DNA of 8,976 nucleotides from assembly GCA_030607635.1 (NCBI GenBank), contig JAUWJP010000052.1, positions 1-8,976 on the forward strand. Reading direction: 5' to 3'. Source of the DNA: Candidatus Aminicenantota bacterium. Its GTDB lineage: Bacteria > Acidobacteriota > Aminicenantia > Aminicenantales > Aminicenantaceae. A program made the position numbers and the translations under genes. A model generated the notes under the pieces. The model did not search any database. It saw nothing but the letters and a program-made list of their open reading frames with translations, and had not been told where the DNA came from. Positions 1-7,257 of the stretch are shown in pieces; the stretch's first letter is position 1, and every line of letters starts with the position of its first letter.

Positions 1-1276
1 ATACCTGTTGGGCTGTTGCTGCCTCTTGATTGGCCCGGTCTCGCTCGACTGCAGCAACAGCCTCGGCGCGTTTAGCGCGAATCAGCCCGGTCGTAGCAAG
101 CACTAAGCCGAGAATAAGCGCGATTGTGACCAGCGCTCCTGCCGCCAATCCTACTTTATGTCGCTTGGCAAATTTTGTCATTCTATAAGTGACACTTGGA
201 GGACGTGCTACAATGGGCTCGCTATGTAGATAGTGTTGAATATCCATAGCTAGAGTGTTTGCTGTTTCGTAGCGACGTGTGCGATCCTTTTCCATAGCCT
301 TCATCGCGATCCAGTCAAGATCTCCCTTAAGCTCTCGGCGCAGAGAGGCCGCATCTGTTTTCCTGTATTCTGCAATCGAGGTCTGAGTATCATCGAGACT
401 GCTAAGCCTAGTGCTAGCCTTGGGAGGTTCCTCTTCACGAATAATACGCTGAATTTCACCAATGCCAGCAGACCTTAGAGTCTCAGGATCAAATGGCAGA
501 ACTCCCACTAGCAGCTCGTACAGTATAACTCCTAGAGAATAAATGTCTGTCCTTGTGTCAATGTCTAATCCGGACATCTCTGCCTGCTCTGGGCTCATGT
601 ACTCAGGCGTTCCGAAGAGCTGCCCCTGCTCCGTGAAGAGTGTTCTCTCAGTCAAACTATGCTCAGGGGCTTTGGCAATGCCGAAGTCGATAATCTTCGG
701 AATGGGCTTATCCTCCTGAACCAACACAAGGACGTTTGAAGGTTTAAGATCACGGTGAATCACTCCTTTCTGGTGGGCGTGCTGTACTGCCTGGCAAATA
801 GGAATGAACAACTCTAGTCGTTCTCTAGTAGTAAGCTTGTGCTTGTCACAATACTCGGTTATTGGGATACCGCGAACGAACTCCATCACAAAATATGGTC
901 TCCCCGTTTCTGTTGCCCCCCCATCGAAAACTTTGGCAATATTGGGATGATCCATAACTGCTAAAGCCTGTCGCTCAGTCTCAAAGCGAGCTACAACTTG
1001 GTTCGTATCCATTCCCAGCTTAATGATCTTGAGAGCTACACTTCTTTTAACAGGCTTGATCTGTTCGGCTTTATAAACGATCCCCATGCCGCCGCTTCCC
1101 AACTCTTCAAGAAGCTTATACTTCTCTGAAATGACCTCTCCAATCGTCGAATCTTTAGCTGGAGTGCGAAGAGTTTTTGTTTCGCGATCTACAAGTTTGA
1201 TCTGGGTGCCACAGTCTGCACAGAAAGTAGCGGTCTCAGGATTATCTGTGTGACACTTAGGACATTTGATTGACAT
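1..1276 (-). CDS. Eukaryote-like Ser/Thr protein kinase with N-terminal zinc ribbon and TM segment (C-terminus outside window)
   Basis: This is a membrane-anchored Hanks-type kinase that would phosphorylate Ser/Thr residues of cytoplasmic targets. Reading from the ATG at 1276 gives 425 residues with no stop before the window edge. Residues 5-22 hold a CxxC...CxxC zinc ribbon (C5, C8, C19, C22). The kinase domain follows at about 53-330: glycine-rich loop GSGGMG (60-65), ATP-binding lysine K83 in VALK, catalytic HRDLKPSN (174-181), DFG (197-199), and GTPEYMSPE (222-230) in place of the APE motif. All catalytic residues are present. A single TM helix lies at about 376-396, after a basic stretch, and is followed by an Ala/Glu/Arg-rich likely coiled coil (400-425). 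In related bacterial kinases such a stretch leads into TPR or WD40 repeats, so a sensory repeat domain probably lies beyond the edge (inference). The Shine-Dalgarno-like sequence is AAAGGGGA just upstream. The substrate is unknown. Confidence 0.95.
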   Translation of the reverse strand, partial: MSIKCPKCHTDNPETATFCADCGTQIKLVDRETKTLRTPAKDSTIGEVISEKYKLLEELGSGGMGIVYKAEQIKPVKRSVALKIIKLGMDTNQVVARFETERQALAVMDHPNIAKVFDGGATETGRPYFVMEFVRGIPITEYCDKHKLTTRERLELFIPICQAVQHAHQKGVIHRDLKPSNVLVLVQEDKPIPKIIDFGIAKAPEHSLTERTLFTEQGQLFGTPEYMSPEQAEMSGLDIDTRTDIYSLGVILYELLVGVLPFDPETLRSAGIGEIQRIIREEEPPKASTRLSSLDDTQTSIAEYRKTDAASLRRELKGDLDWIAMKAMEKDRTRRYETANTLAMDIQHYLHSEPIVARPPSVTYRMTKFAKRHKVGLAAGALVTIALILGLVLATTGLIRAKRAEAVAAVERDRANQEAATAQQV

Positions 1277-1303
1277 TGCTTTCCCCTTTATCTAGTCGGC
1301 AAA

Positions 1304-1332
1304 AGGATATCAAGGAATATGATTAGAGTCAA
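1304..1332 (-). promoter_or_regulatory. Sigma70-like promoter of the kinase gene
   Basis: On the minus strand TTGACT (1327-1332) and TATCCT (1304-1309) are separated by exactly 17 bases. The -10 end lies 27 bases upstream of the kinase ATG, leaving a short leader with a purine-rich ribosome binding site. This is a by-eye consensus match only. Confidence 0.55.
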
Positions 1333-1376
1333 TTGTAAATTGAGATAGACTTATCCCCGTGTGCCACAGGTTTGAT

Positions 1377-1425
1377 AAAAAATGCTGAGGTGCCTGATAA
1401 TTCTATCGCCTTTTTCCCCTCAGCA
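1377..1425 (-). terminator. Probable intrinsic terminator after the S9 peptidase gene
   Basis: On the minus strand TGCTGAGG (1418-1425) pairs perfectly with CCTCAGCA (1383-1390) and is followed directly by a run of six T (1377-1382). The 27-base loop is long, but it contains a small inner GATA/TATC stem that would shorten it. It lies 35 bases beyond the peptidase stop and just before the kinase promoter, where a terminator would be expected. Confidence 0.55.
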
Positions 1426-1459
1426 ATGGCTGCTCCCTTTAACGTCCTTTTTTTTATAC

Positions 1460-3376
1460 CTACTCTTGGATTTTCTCTTCTACTCTTCCACCCAAATGTT
1501 TGCCGAGAAATCTCTCCATAGCTCTGTAGAAATCGAACCGGTTTTCTTCGTTGCGGAAGCCATGTCCTTCATTATCCTTAACCATGTATTCGACTTCTAT
1601 TCCTCGCTTTTTCAATGCTTCTACAATCTGGTCTGACTCCGCTTTGTTCACGAATGGGTCGTTTGCTCCCTGTGCAACAAACATGGGAACCTTGATCTTA
1701 TCGACATGAAAAAGAGGGGAGATTTTTTCATAAAGCTCTTTATCTTTTTCTGGATCCCCCACTGCTTCGTAGTACATCGCCCTTATGGGGTCCCAATAAG
1801 GCGGGAAGGCTTTTATGTGGGTGAAAAGGTTAGAGATACCAACATAATCCACACCACAGGCGTATAAATCCGGAGTAAATGCTACTCCTGCCAGAGTGGC
1901 ATAACCTCCAAAAGAACCGCCGTAAATGCCTACCCGTTTTGAGTCTGCAATTCCCTGTTCGATTAGCCAGTGTACTCCGTCTGTTATATCATCCTGTATG
2001 GCAAGTCCCCATTGCTTAAAACCGGCTTCCACGAACTTACGTCCATAGCCTGTTGATGTCCTGAAATTTACTTGTATAACTGCATAACCACGATTAGCAA
2101 GGAATTGAACCGTTGGATTAAAGCCCCAGACATCTCTTGCCCACGGTCCACCATGTGGATTCATAACAACAGGCAGGTTTTTAGGTTTCAAGCCTTTGGG
2201 CAGGGTTAGATAACCGTGAATGGTCAATCCGTCCCTGGAGGTGTACGTAATGGGTTTCATCTCAGCCAGTTCTTCCTCATTAAGCCAGGGGCTGACATCT
2301 GCAAGCTTCATGAATTCATTCGTATCGAGATTGAAGTAATAATAAGCCCCGAGTGATCTGTCGCTGGAAGTTCTTACTAGAACTTTCCTTTCATCTTCAC
2401 TCGAATTGGTAATAACCACCTCATAACCCGGCAAGCGTTCTTCCAGGTTTTTCTGCAATTGCTCCCTCTCTTCATCAAAGAAATGGGAATGTCTTTTGTC
2501 AACGATAAAAGTAACACCTGTTATCTTCTTTCGTTTATCCGATTTCATTAATCTAGCAACATCAACCTCTGGATGTTCAAACAGCAACTGGATCGTTTCT
2601 TTCTTTTTAATGTCATATTCATAAATTGCGGTTTTATCCCTGCCTATATTGGAAGCGACATAAAGATTTTTATTGTCAAATGTAAAGAACAACGGGTCCA
2701 GGGTATCCATGAAATTGGGTGTGATTAAAATCTGGAAGTCATCCTTCTCCGAATCTCGATACAACACGCTTGTATTAAGCCCATCCGTTGTTCCGGCTAT
2801 TCTCAAATTGCCGTCATGATCGGTTAACCAGCTTATGATATTTCCCGGGTTTTGAGCAATCATCTCCATCTCGCCTGTGTTAATGCTAATCCGGTAAACA
2901 TCAAACACCCCTGCATCACGCTTATTCATCTGGATCAACATATGTTCGTCATCATTCTCCAACCTATCAATTAAATCCACACTTACCTTCTCAAATGGTG
3001 TGAGTTCTTTTAAATCAGAACCATCGATATTGACTGCATAAAGTCTAAAGTTCGCATCCCCTGCTGTATCCTGGACATAGGCAATACGATTGTTATTCGC
3101 CCAAAAGTAACGGGCAATATCTCTTTCCGTTGCACCAGTAATACGCACAGCTTCTTCTTCTCCAATTTTCTGGACATGAACATTTAGCCGCTTTTTCCAG
3201 GGCTTCTTAAACGCCAGGTGCTCACCATCTGGAGACAAAGAAAACGCAGTCTTTTCAGGATTCTTGAAAAAATCTTCCAGAGCGATGAGGCGGGGCATTT
3301 CCTCCTTTGGAGCACATCCAAAAATAAAAATGGATAAAGCCACCAATAATGAAATCATTCTTAGGTGATTACGCAT
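1460..3376 (-). CDS. S9-family prolyl oligopeptidase / acylaminoacyl-peptidase-like lipoprotein
   Basis: This is a serine peptidase of the prolyl oligopeptidase clan that would trim short peptides outside the cytoplasm. Of its 638 residues, 1-21 form a lipoprotein signal: a basic N-terminus, a hydrophobic core (8-19) and the lipobox IFGC with lipidated C21. Residues about 30-370 are the beta-propeller part, with repeated strand patterns such as SPDGEHLAF (48-56). The alpha/beta hydrolase domain spans about 375-630. It has the oxyanion-region motif HGGP (408-411), nucleophile S488 in GGSFGG, and likely D573 (AND) and H605 (EGHGF). The triad is complete and the length is normal for the family. 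A strong AAGGAGGG ribosome binding site (3381-3388) supports the ATG at 3376. The upstream HHH gene is co-directional, 67 bases away, so the two may be cotranscribed. Among S9 subfamilies the S9C (acylaminoacyl-peptidase-like) type fits best, but peptide specificity cannot be read from the sequence. Confidence 0.93.
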   Translation of the reverse strand: MRNHLRMISLLVALSIFIFGCAPKEEMPRLIALEDFFKNPEKTAFSLSPDGEHLAFKKPWKKRLNVHVQKIGEEEAVRITGATERDIARYFWANNNRIAYVQDTAGDANFRLYAVNIDGSDLKELTPFEKVSVDLIDRLENDDEHMLIQMNKRDAGVFDVYRISINTGEMEMIAQNPGNIISWLTDHDGNLRIAGTTDGLNTSVLYRDSEKDDFQILITPNFMDTLDPLFFTFDNKNLYVASNIGRDKTAIYEYDIKKKETIQLLFEHPEVDVARLMKSDKRKKITGVTFIVDKRHSHFFDEEREQLQKNLEERLPGYEVVITNSSEDERKVLVRTSSDRSLGAYYYFNLDTNEFMKLADVSPWLNEEELAEMKPITYTSRDGLTIHGYLTLPKGLKPKNLPVVMNPHGGPWARDVWGFNPTVQFLANRGYAVIQVNFRTSTGYGRKFVEAGFKQWGLAIQDDITDGVHWLIEQGIADSKRVGIYGGSFGGYATLAGVAFTPDLYACGVDYVGISNLFTHIKAFPPYWDPIRAMYYEAVGDPEKDKELYEKISPLFHVDKIKVPMFVAQGANDPFVNKAESDQIVEALKKRGIEVEYMVKDNEGHGFRNEENRFDFYRAMERFLGKHLGGRVEEKIQE

Positions 3377-3443
3377 GATTCCCTCCTTGAAGAGATTATG
3401 AAGGTGAAAATTATTATCGTCTATGGAGACCTTTGCACTTCGG

Positions 3444-3686
3444 CTACGGAATATCTAATACCGATCCTTGAAGTTGATACAAGACGCATTTATCCAGTTT
3501 GCCTCCTTTTTTCCGTTTTAATTTCTCGTATAATTCATAAGGGTTGGATTGTCTAAGTTGTTGAGGCGTTTTTATTCCTATTGAATATAATTTCTCAGCA
3601 GTAGCTTGCCCGATATTCCGTAAAGATTGTAAATCCTTAATGACTTCTGGTTTTGATTCTTGTTTAGCCATCCGATTGACCCTCAT
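3444..3686 (-). CDS. Small helix-hairpin-helix protein, Cdd1 (pathogenicity locus)-like
   Basis: This 80-residue cytoplasmic protein resembles the Cdd1 / 'pathogenicity locus' family (related to the TfoX C-terminal domain). The core DLQSLRNIGQATAEKLYSIG (18-37) is a helix-hairpin-helix of the kind that binds DNA without sequence specificity. It is followed by KTPQQLRQSNPYELYEKL and a conserved-looking DKCVLYQLQGSV end, where family members carry a D-x-C-V-L-Y motif. The biochemical role of the family is not established. The start is uncertain: ATG 3686 is preceded by AGGA at 7 bases, and an internal ATG at 3671 (giving MAKQ) by GAGGG at 8 bases. The gene lies upstream of the peptidase in the same direction, with no terminator visible between them. 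A functional link is not implied. Confidence 0.8.
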   Translation of the reverse strand: MRVNRMAKQESKPEVIKDLQSLRNIGQATAEKLYSIGIKTPQQLRQSNPYELYEKLKRKKGGKLDKCVLYQLQGSVLDIP

Positions 3687-4102
3687 CCTATTTTCCTATG
3701 TTTCTCTCTAATTTAAGGGATAAGAATTTCCTTTTAGTCGGTGCTGGCTGAGTGAGCATCTTTGTTCCCATTTACTTCTCAAATCATCGAGAGAATTATA
3801 AATTAGGCCTCAAAAAGATGTCAAGGACGGCTTGGAAGCGCAGGGTGCGTCCGGAAAGCTATCCAAGGCGCCAAAAGAGCCGGAAATCACCGAGCCCTCT
3901 CCTTCAGATTTAAGCGAAGATCATGAAAAATATTCACCGCCGGTCTCGGCCGCCATCAGGAGTTCCTGCTGGGTAATCTGGGGTGGAGGAGGGCGCTCAG
4001 CCTCAAAGGTGAGCTTAAGATGGCGGATGATCCTGTCGATGACCTTGTGATCTTCGATAAAAGCGATGATTCGCAAAGTTATGTGCTTACTTTTTTAATT
4101 TA
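3687..4102. other. Intergenic region without an intact gene; carries transposase debris
   Basis: This 416-base gap separates the Cdd1-like gene from the end of the NSS transporter gene. Its central part (about 3820-4075) is visibly richer in G and C than both AT-rich flanks, which suggests foreign origin. It contains the IS91-like transposase remnant listed separately. The stretch 3687-3815 is AT-rich and should hold the promoter of the Cdd1-like gene, but I see no convincing -35/-10 pair. Plus-strand frames here do not resemble any protein and mirror the remnant. Confidence 0.6.
3921..4079 (-). pseudogene. C-terminal remnant of an IS91-like transposase
   Basis: Read on the minus strand, the frame ending at TGA 3921-3923 gives about 50 residues beginning LRIIAFIEDHKVIDRIIRHL, then a run of four prolines after EAER, then QQELLMAAE and a final GGEYFS. 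In my recollection this is the tail of IS91/IS801-type putative transposases, just after their CxxC zinc motif, where a phrase of the type 'MRIIAFIED...IIRHL' is followed by a proline-rich end. The zinc motif and the whole catalytic part are missing. An in-frame stop lies at 4095-4097 and the transporter gene begins just beyond. It is a dead fragment left by deletion or partial replacement. Confidence 0.6.
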
Positions 4103-5452
4103 TCAGAATATTTTGATGTTGAAGACAAATTCCAAAAGCCAATTGATTCCCACAAATAAGATAGCCGCGGGGACAACAATTCTAATCCACCAATAGAGGA
4201 AAAGAGGGAAGGGCTTTGCTCTCCCTTCTGACAGTTCTTTCAAGGACTCTGATCTTTTAATATACCAGGCTGCAGTGATGACTGCTAGAAGCGAGCCTAA
4301 AGCCTGCATGCCTGAGCCGAAAATCAAATCCCAGGGGAGAAAAATCTTAAAATTAATCATCGGAGGAATAGCAAGGACATAAACAGTACCACAGATAAAA
4401 AAGACTACTTTTTTCCTCTCTATCCTTGAGTTATCCACAGCTCCTCCAACCAGAACCTCAAAAGCTGCCACAGCGGAAAGAAAAGCAGCACCAAAAAGGC
4501 CAAGAAAAAAGAGGAGACCAAACAGCCAACCCACGGGCATCAGGACAAAGGTTTTTGGCAGCGTAGAAAAGATAAGACCGGGACCAGAATCAGGCTCTAG
4601 ACCGAAGGAAAAAACTGCAGGAAAAATCACAAAACCAGCTAAAATGCCAGCTGTTGAAGCACCAATTCCCGTAAGTATGGCATTTCTTGGCAAATTGGCC
4701 TTTTTGTTAAGGTAGGAACCGTAAATAACCATGAAAGTGCCCCCAAGAGACATGGAAAAAAAGGCCATTCCCAGGGCTGCAGCCATTACAGAAGGCGTGA
4801 GCTCGCTGAAGCGGAAACCGCCAATATACCACTTGACTCCCGCGCTGGCTCCTGGCAAAGTTACTGAGCGTATGATGAGGATAATCAGAATGATGAAAAG
4901 GGTGGGTACTATCCACTTACTGGCTTTTTCAATTCCCTTCCTCAAGCCCTTAATAAGGACAATCCCGCAGGTAAAAATGACAAAGCCTGTCATCATGAGC
5001 TGTAAGAGGAATGAGGTGAGATTAAAGCCTCTTTGCGGTGGAAGGATAGCCGCAGCGTTTAAATTCACACCAAAAGCATTCAGGAATTCACCCAGAGCAT
5101 GAAATCCTACCCATCCAACAGCATTGGAATAATACCCTGTAGCCCAGAAAACAATGAAGAATAAAAACGTTCCAACATACTTCCCACCAGGAAATCCCCC
5201 TCTCTCGTAAGAGCCTAATGTACCTCGCCTCGTGTGTCTACCAAGTGTCCATTCGGCCATCAAGGCGGGTATTCCTACGAAAAAAACAATCGCCATATAA
5301 AAGAGAACAAATGCTGCTCCACCGAATTTCCCAACCATGTAGGGGAAACGCCAGATAGCGCCCAGCCCGACAGCAACTCCGATCATGGTCATTAAAAGAC
5401 CAAAGAACGAAGTGAATGTTTCTCGTTTTGGACCCGAGTCCTGATCGCTCAT
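4103..5452 (-). CDS. NSS-family (SNF) amino-acid transporter
   Basis: This is an inner-membrane symporter of the neurotransmitter:sodium symporter family (LeuT fold), whose bacterial members mostly import amino acids. The 449 residues form about 11-12 hydrophobic segments. TM1 carries the family signature VGLGAIWRFPYMVGKFGG (28-45), followed by GIPALMAEWTLGR (60-72). TM6 has the unwound FFSMSLGG stretch (231-238), and the TM7 to extracellular loop has FPAVFSFGLEPDSGPGL (277-293). By-eye comparison with LeuT shows changed sodium-site positions: N27 is A32, the TM7 Asn/Asp position is near A265/S266, and T354 is L325, while S355 is kept as S326. The gene is last in the AOR cluster. Its AGGA site lies four bases before the ATG, and the restored AOR stop is nine bases upstream, so translational coupling was probably ancestral. 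The substrate is unknown; an amino acid fits the context. Confidence 0.92.
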   Translation of the reverse strand: MSDQDSGPKRETFTSFFGLLMTMIGVAVGLGAIWRFPYMVGKFGGAAFVLFYMAIVFFVGIPALMAEWTLGRHTRRGTLGSYERGGFPGGKYVGTFLFFIVFWATGYYSNAVGWVGFHALGEFLNAFGVNLNAAAILPPQRGFNLTSFLLQLMMTGFVIFTCGIVLIKGLRKGIEKASKWIVPTLFIILIILIIRSVTLPGASAGVKWYIGGFRFSELTPSVMAAALGMAFFSMSLGGTFMVIYGSYLNKKANLPRNAILTGIGASTAGILAGFVIFPAVFSFGLEPDSGPGLIFSTLPKTFVLMPVGWLFGLLFFLGLFGAAFLSAVAAFEVLVGGAVDNSRIERKKVVFFICGTVYVLAIPPMINFKIFLPWDLIFGSGMQALGSLLAVITAAWYIKRSESLKELSEGRAKPFPLFLYWWIRIVVPAAILFVGINWLLEFVFNIKIF

Positions 5453-5461
5453 TTAATCCTG

Positions 5462-5571
5462 CTATCTTTCCCATTTGTGAATTTTGTAATACTCGTCTAC
5501 CATTCTTTGGATATCAACAGTAGAGCCTTTTGTTGGCCCTTCAGGTAATGGCTCCTTCTGGAATCTTCGGG
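5462..5571 (-). pseudogene. Out-of-frame C-terminal tail of the AOR gene
   Basis: Downstream of the point where the main AOR frame leaves the family pattern, another minus-strand frame encodes RRFQKEPLPEGPTKG, then STVDIQRMVDEYYKIHKWER and a TAG at 5462-5464. This matches the usual end of AOR proteins (RF..EPLP.GP.KG...D...M.DEYY..R.W). Adding one base to the GGG run at 5569-5571 (CCC on the coding strand) joins DDTLP directly to RRFQKEPLP. The joined protein is 598 residues long, with its stop nine bases before the transporter ATG. Confidence 0.85.
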
Positions 5572-7257
5572 CAAAGTGTCGTCTTCTCTTTTTGTGCCGA
5601 ATCTTCTGTTCAACTTAAAGTCACAATCAATACTATCTCCCAGTATTTTTTCCATATATCCAGGAGAATAGTCTATTCCGGTGCCTGCCTTTAAGAGGGC
5701 AGATGTGTTTTCGAAATTTAAGATATCCATGCAGAGGCCGATATTCTTGCACATAGTCAGGGAATCAGTAAGAAGAGCAATCTTTTCTGAATAGGTTACC
5801 AAGGCAGCTTTTCCCTCTTCTGCGAGCCTGTCTGCAGCTTTCTCTGTTCCAAAGCGCCTTTTTGCCTCCTCTTTTCTGTTAGTTAATTCGAAATAGGGTT
5901 CTGCACGCAGGTGATCAGAACCCCTGGAAGCAATAGCATAGGTAAGTCCATAGGCTTTAATTCCCCGGGGGTCTCCACAGATCATATCCAATCCCTTGAC
6001 ATGCATCACCAATTTTCGTGCTTCCTCGCCAAAGCTTTCTGAGAGGATTTTCGCTCCATCTGCCAGTTTATTTCCAATCCCACGGCGCCAAGTAATCATC
6101 TCCACAACTTCCCGTATCTTGTCTGTCTCACCCCATGTAATGCTAAGGCCATCCATATCATCTGGATGAATTAACTCCTTCTCCTGGCACTCTATTATCC
6201 AGCCAATTACTTCACCGGTCGATATCGAATCCAGGCCCATCTGGTTCAGGTAGGCATTCATCTCCAGAGCAAAGGGAAGATTGCGGCTTCCGAGTCGTGA
6301 AGTAAAACTGCAGAGAGTTTCGAACTCGGGTCCTTCTGCCTCATGATCATCAACCACATAATAGCGGGAGCAAGAGAGATGACAGTTAAAGCATGCTTTA
6401 TTCTTTATTTTGTAGCTTTTTGCTAGTTTCTGCCCGGAGATCTCATCCACGTATTTACAGACGCCTTCCTGGAAGTGTTTGGTGGGGAGGATGCCTATGT
6501 TGTTTAAATCCTTCATCAACATAGTGGTGCCCATCTTGTAGCGCTTCTGGTATTCATTGTGACTTAATATGGCTTTTTCGATTTTCTCGACCTCTGATAG
6601 AAAAACTAGAGGATCAGCCACTTCCAGAGAGAGTGCGCCCCTTACAGCCAAGGCTTTTAAATTTTTCGATCCCATGACTGCGCCCATTCCGGCGCGTCCG
6701 TTTACCCTATTACCACTCGAGACTATGCTTGAGAAAAGGACAAGATTCTCTCCTGCCGGTCCGATTGCAGCCACCTGGACGGAATAGTCCTTTTTCTCCT
6801 TTCTTATGGCTTCTGTAGTTTCTATAATAGTTTTTCCTTTGCATTCCGGGCAGTCCACAAACTCAACCCCGGATTCTGTTACCACCAAATACAAGAGACT
6901 ATCAGCTTTTCCTGTGATGATGATCTGGTCAAATCCTGTGAGTTTCATTTCGGCGCCAAATTGCCCTCCTGCTGCAGAGTCTCCTAATATGCCTGTCAGG
7001 GGAGATTTGGCAGTAACAGTGTAATAAGCAGACGCGGGCAGCAGAGAACCGGTGAGGGGTCCGATGCCGAAGATAAGGATATTATCCGGTCCAAGGGGAT
7101 CGCAATCTGGGTTTAGCTCTTCAAAAAGCCTCTTTGTGTTTGCAGCCCTTCCTCCAATAACTGGTCTAACCCAGGAAGGATCAAGTGGTTCTATGCGGAA
7201 TCTTCGTTCTGTAAGATCTATTCTCAGCACCCTTCCGCCATAGCCATATTTAAGCAT
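5497..7257 (-). CDS. aor: Aldehyde ferredoxin oxidoreductase (tungstopterin/molybdopterin), frameshifted near its 3' end
   Basis: This cytoplasmic enzyme oxidises aldehydes to carboxylic acids (or runs the reverse) using a pterin-bound W or Mo and one 4Fe-4S cluster, with ferredoxin as electron partner. The start chosen is ATG 7257 (MLKYGYGG), with GGAG eight bases upstream. It overlaps the ferredoxin stop by eight bases, which suggests translational coupling; an upstream start at 7287 would add ten unlikely residues. The N-terminal AOR domain covers about 4-205 (GGRAANTKRL, GPLTG, GRAGMGAVMGSKNLKA at 187-202). Cluster ligands are C289, C292 and C296 in CFNCHLSC plus C503 in DSLTMC, the same pattern as the Pyrococcus enzyme. 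Pterin-region motifs include GLD (341-343) and DILNF (511-515). After residue 563 (DDTLP) the frame departs from the family and ends at 5497 in unrelated residues; the real tail lies in another frame to 5462. This is a sequencing error or a recent mutation. The substrate is not predictable. Confidence 0.93.
   Translation of the reverse strand: MLKYGYGGRVLRIDLTERRFRIEPLDPSWVRPVIGGRAANTKRLFEELNPDCDPLGPDNILIFGIGPLTGSLLPASAYYTVTAKSPLTGILGDSAAGGQFGAEMKLTGFDQIIITGKADSLLYLVVTESGVEFVDCPECKGKTIIETTEAIRKEKKDYSVQVAAIGPAGENLVLFSSIVSSGNRVNGRAGMGAVMGSKNLKALAVRGALSLEVADPLVFLSEVEKIEKAILSHNEYQKRYKMGTTMLMKDLNNIGILPTKHFQEGVCKYVDEISGQKLAKSYKIKNKACFNCHLSCSRYYVVDDHEAEGPEFETLCSFTSRLGSRNLPFALEMNAYLNQMGLDSISTGEVIGWIIECQEKELIHPDDMDGLSITWGETDKIREVVEMITWRRGIGNKLADGAKILSESFGEEARKLVMHVKGLDMICGDPRGIKAYGLTYAIASRGSDHLRAEPYFELTNRKEEAKRRFGTEKAADRLAEEGKAALVTYSEKIALLTDSLTMCKNIGLCMDILNFENTSALLKAGTGIDYSPGYMEKILGDSIDCDFKLNRRFGTKREDDTLPEDSRRSHYLKGQQKALLLISKEW

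Noticed and set aside
3395..3423. Possible promoter for the peptidase (TAGACG, 17 bases, CATAAT on the minus strand)
   Set aside because: The transcript would start about 12 bases before the ATG, inside or beside the ribosome binding site, so it is unlikely to work.
3832..4050. Plus-strand open frame in the gap between the Cdd1-like and transporter genes
   Set aside because: It uses an atypical start with no ribosome binding site, and the opposite strand carries a recognisable transposase tail over the same bases.
4731..5102. 123-residue plus-strand open frame inside the transporter gene
   Set aside because: It lies opposite a clear membrane-protein gene, lacks a ribosome binding site and has a low-complexity basic composition; it is an antisense shadow.
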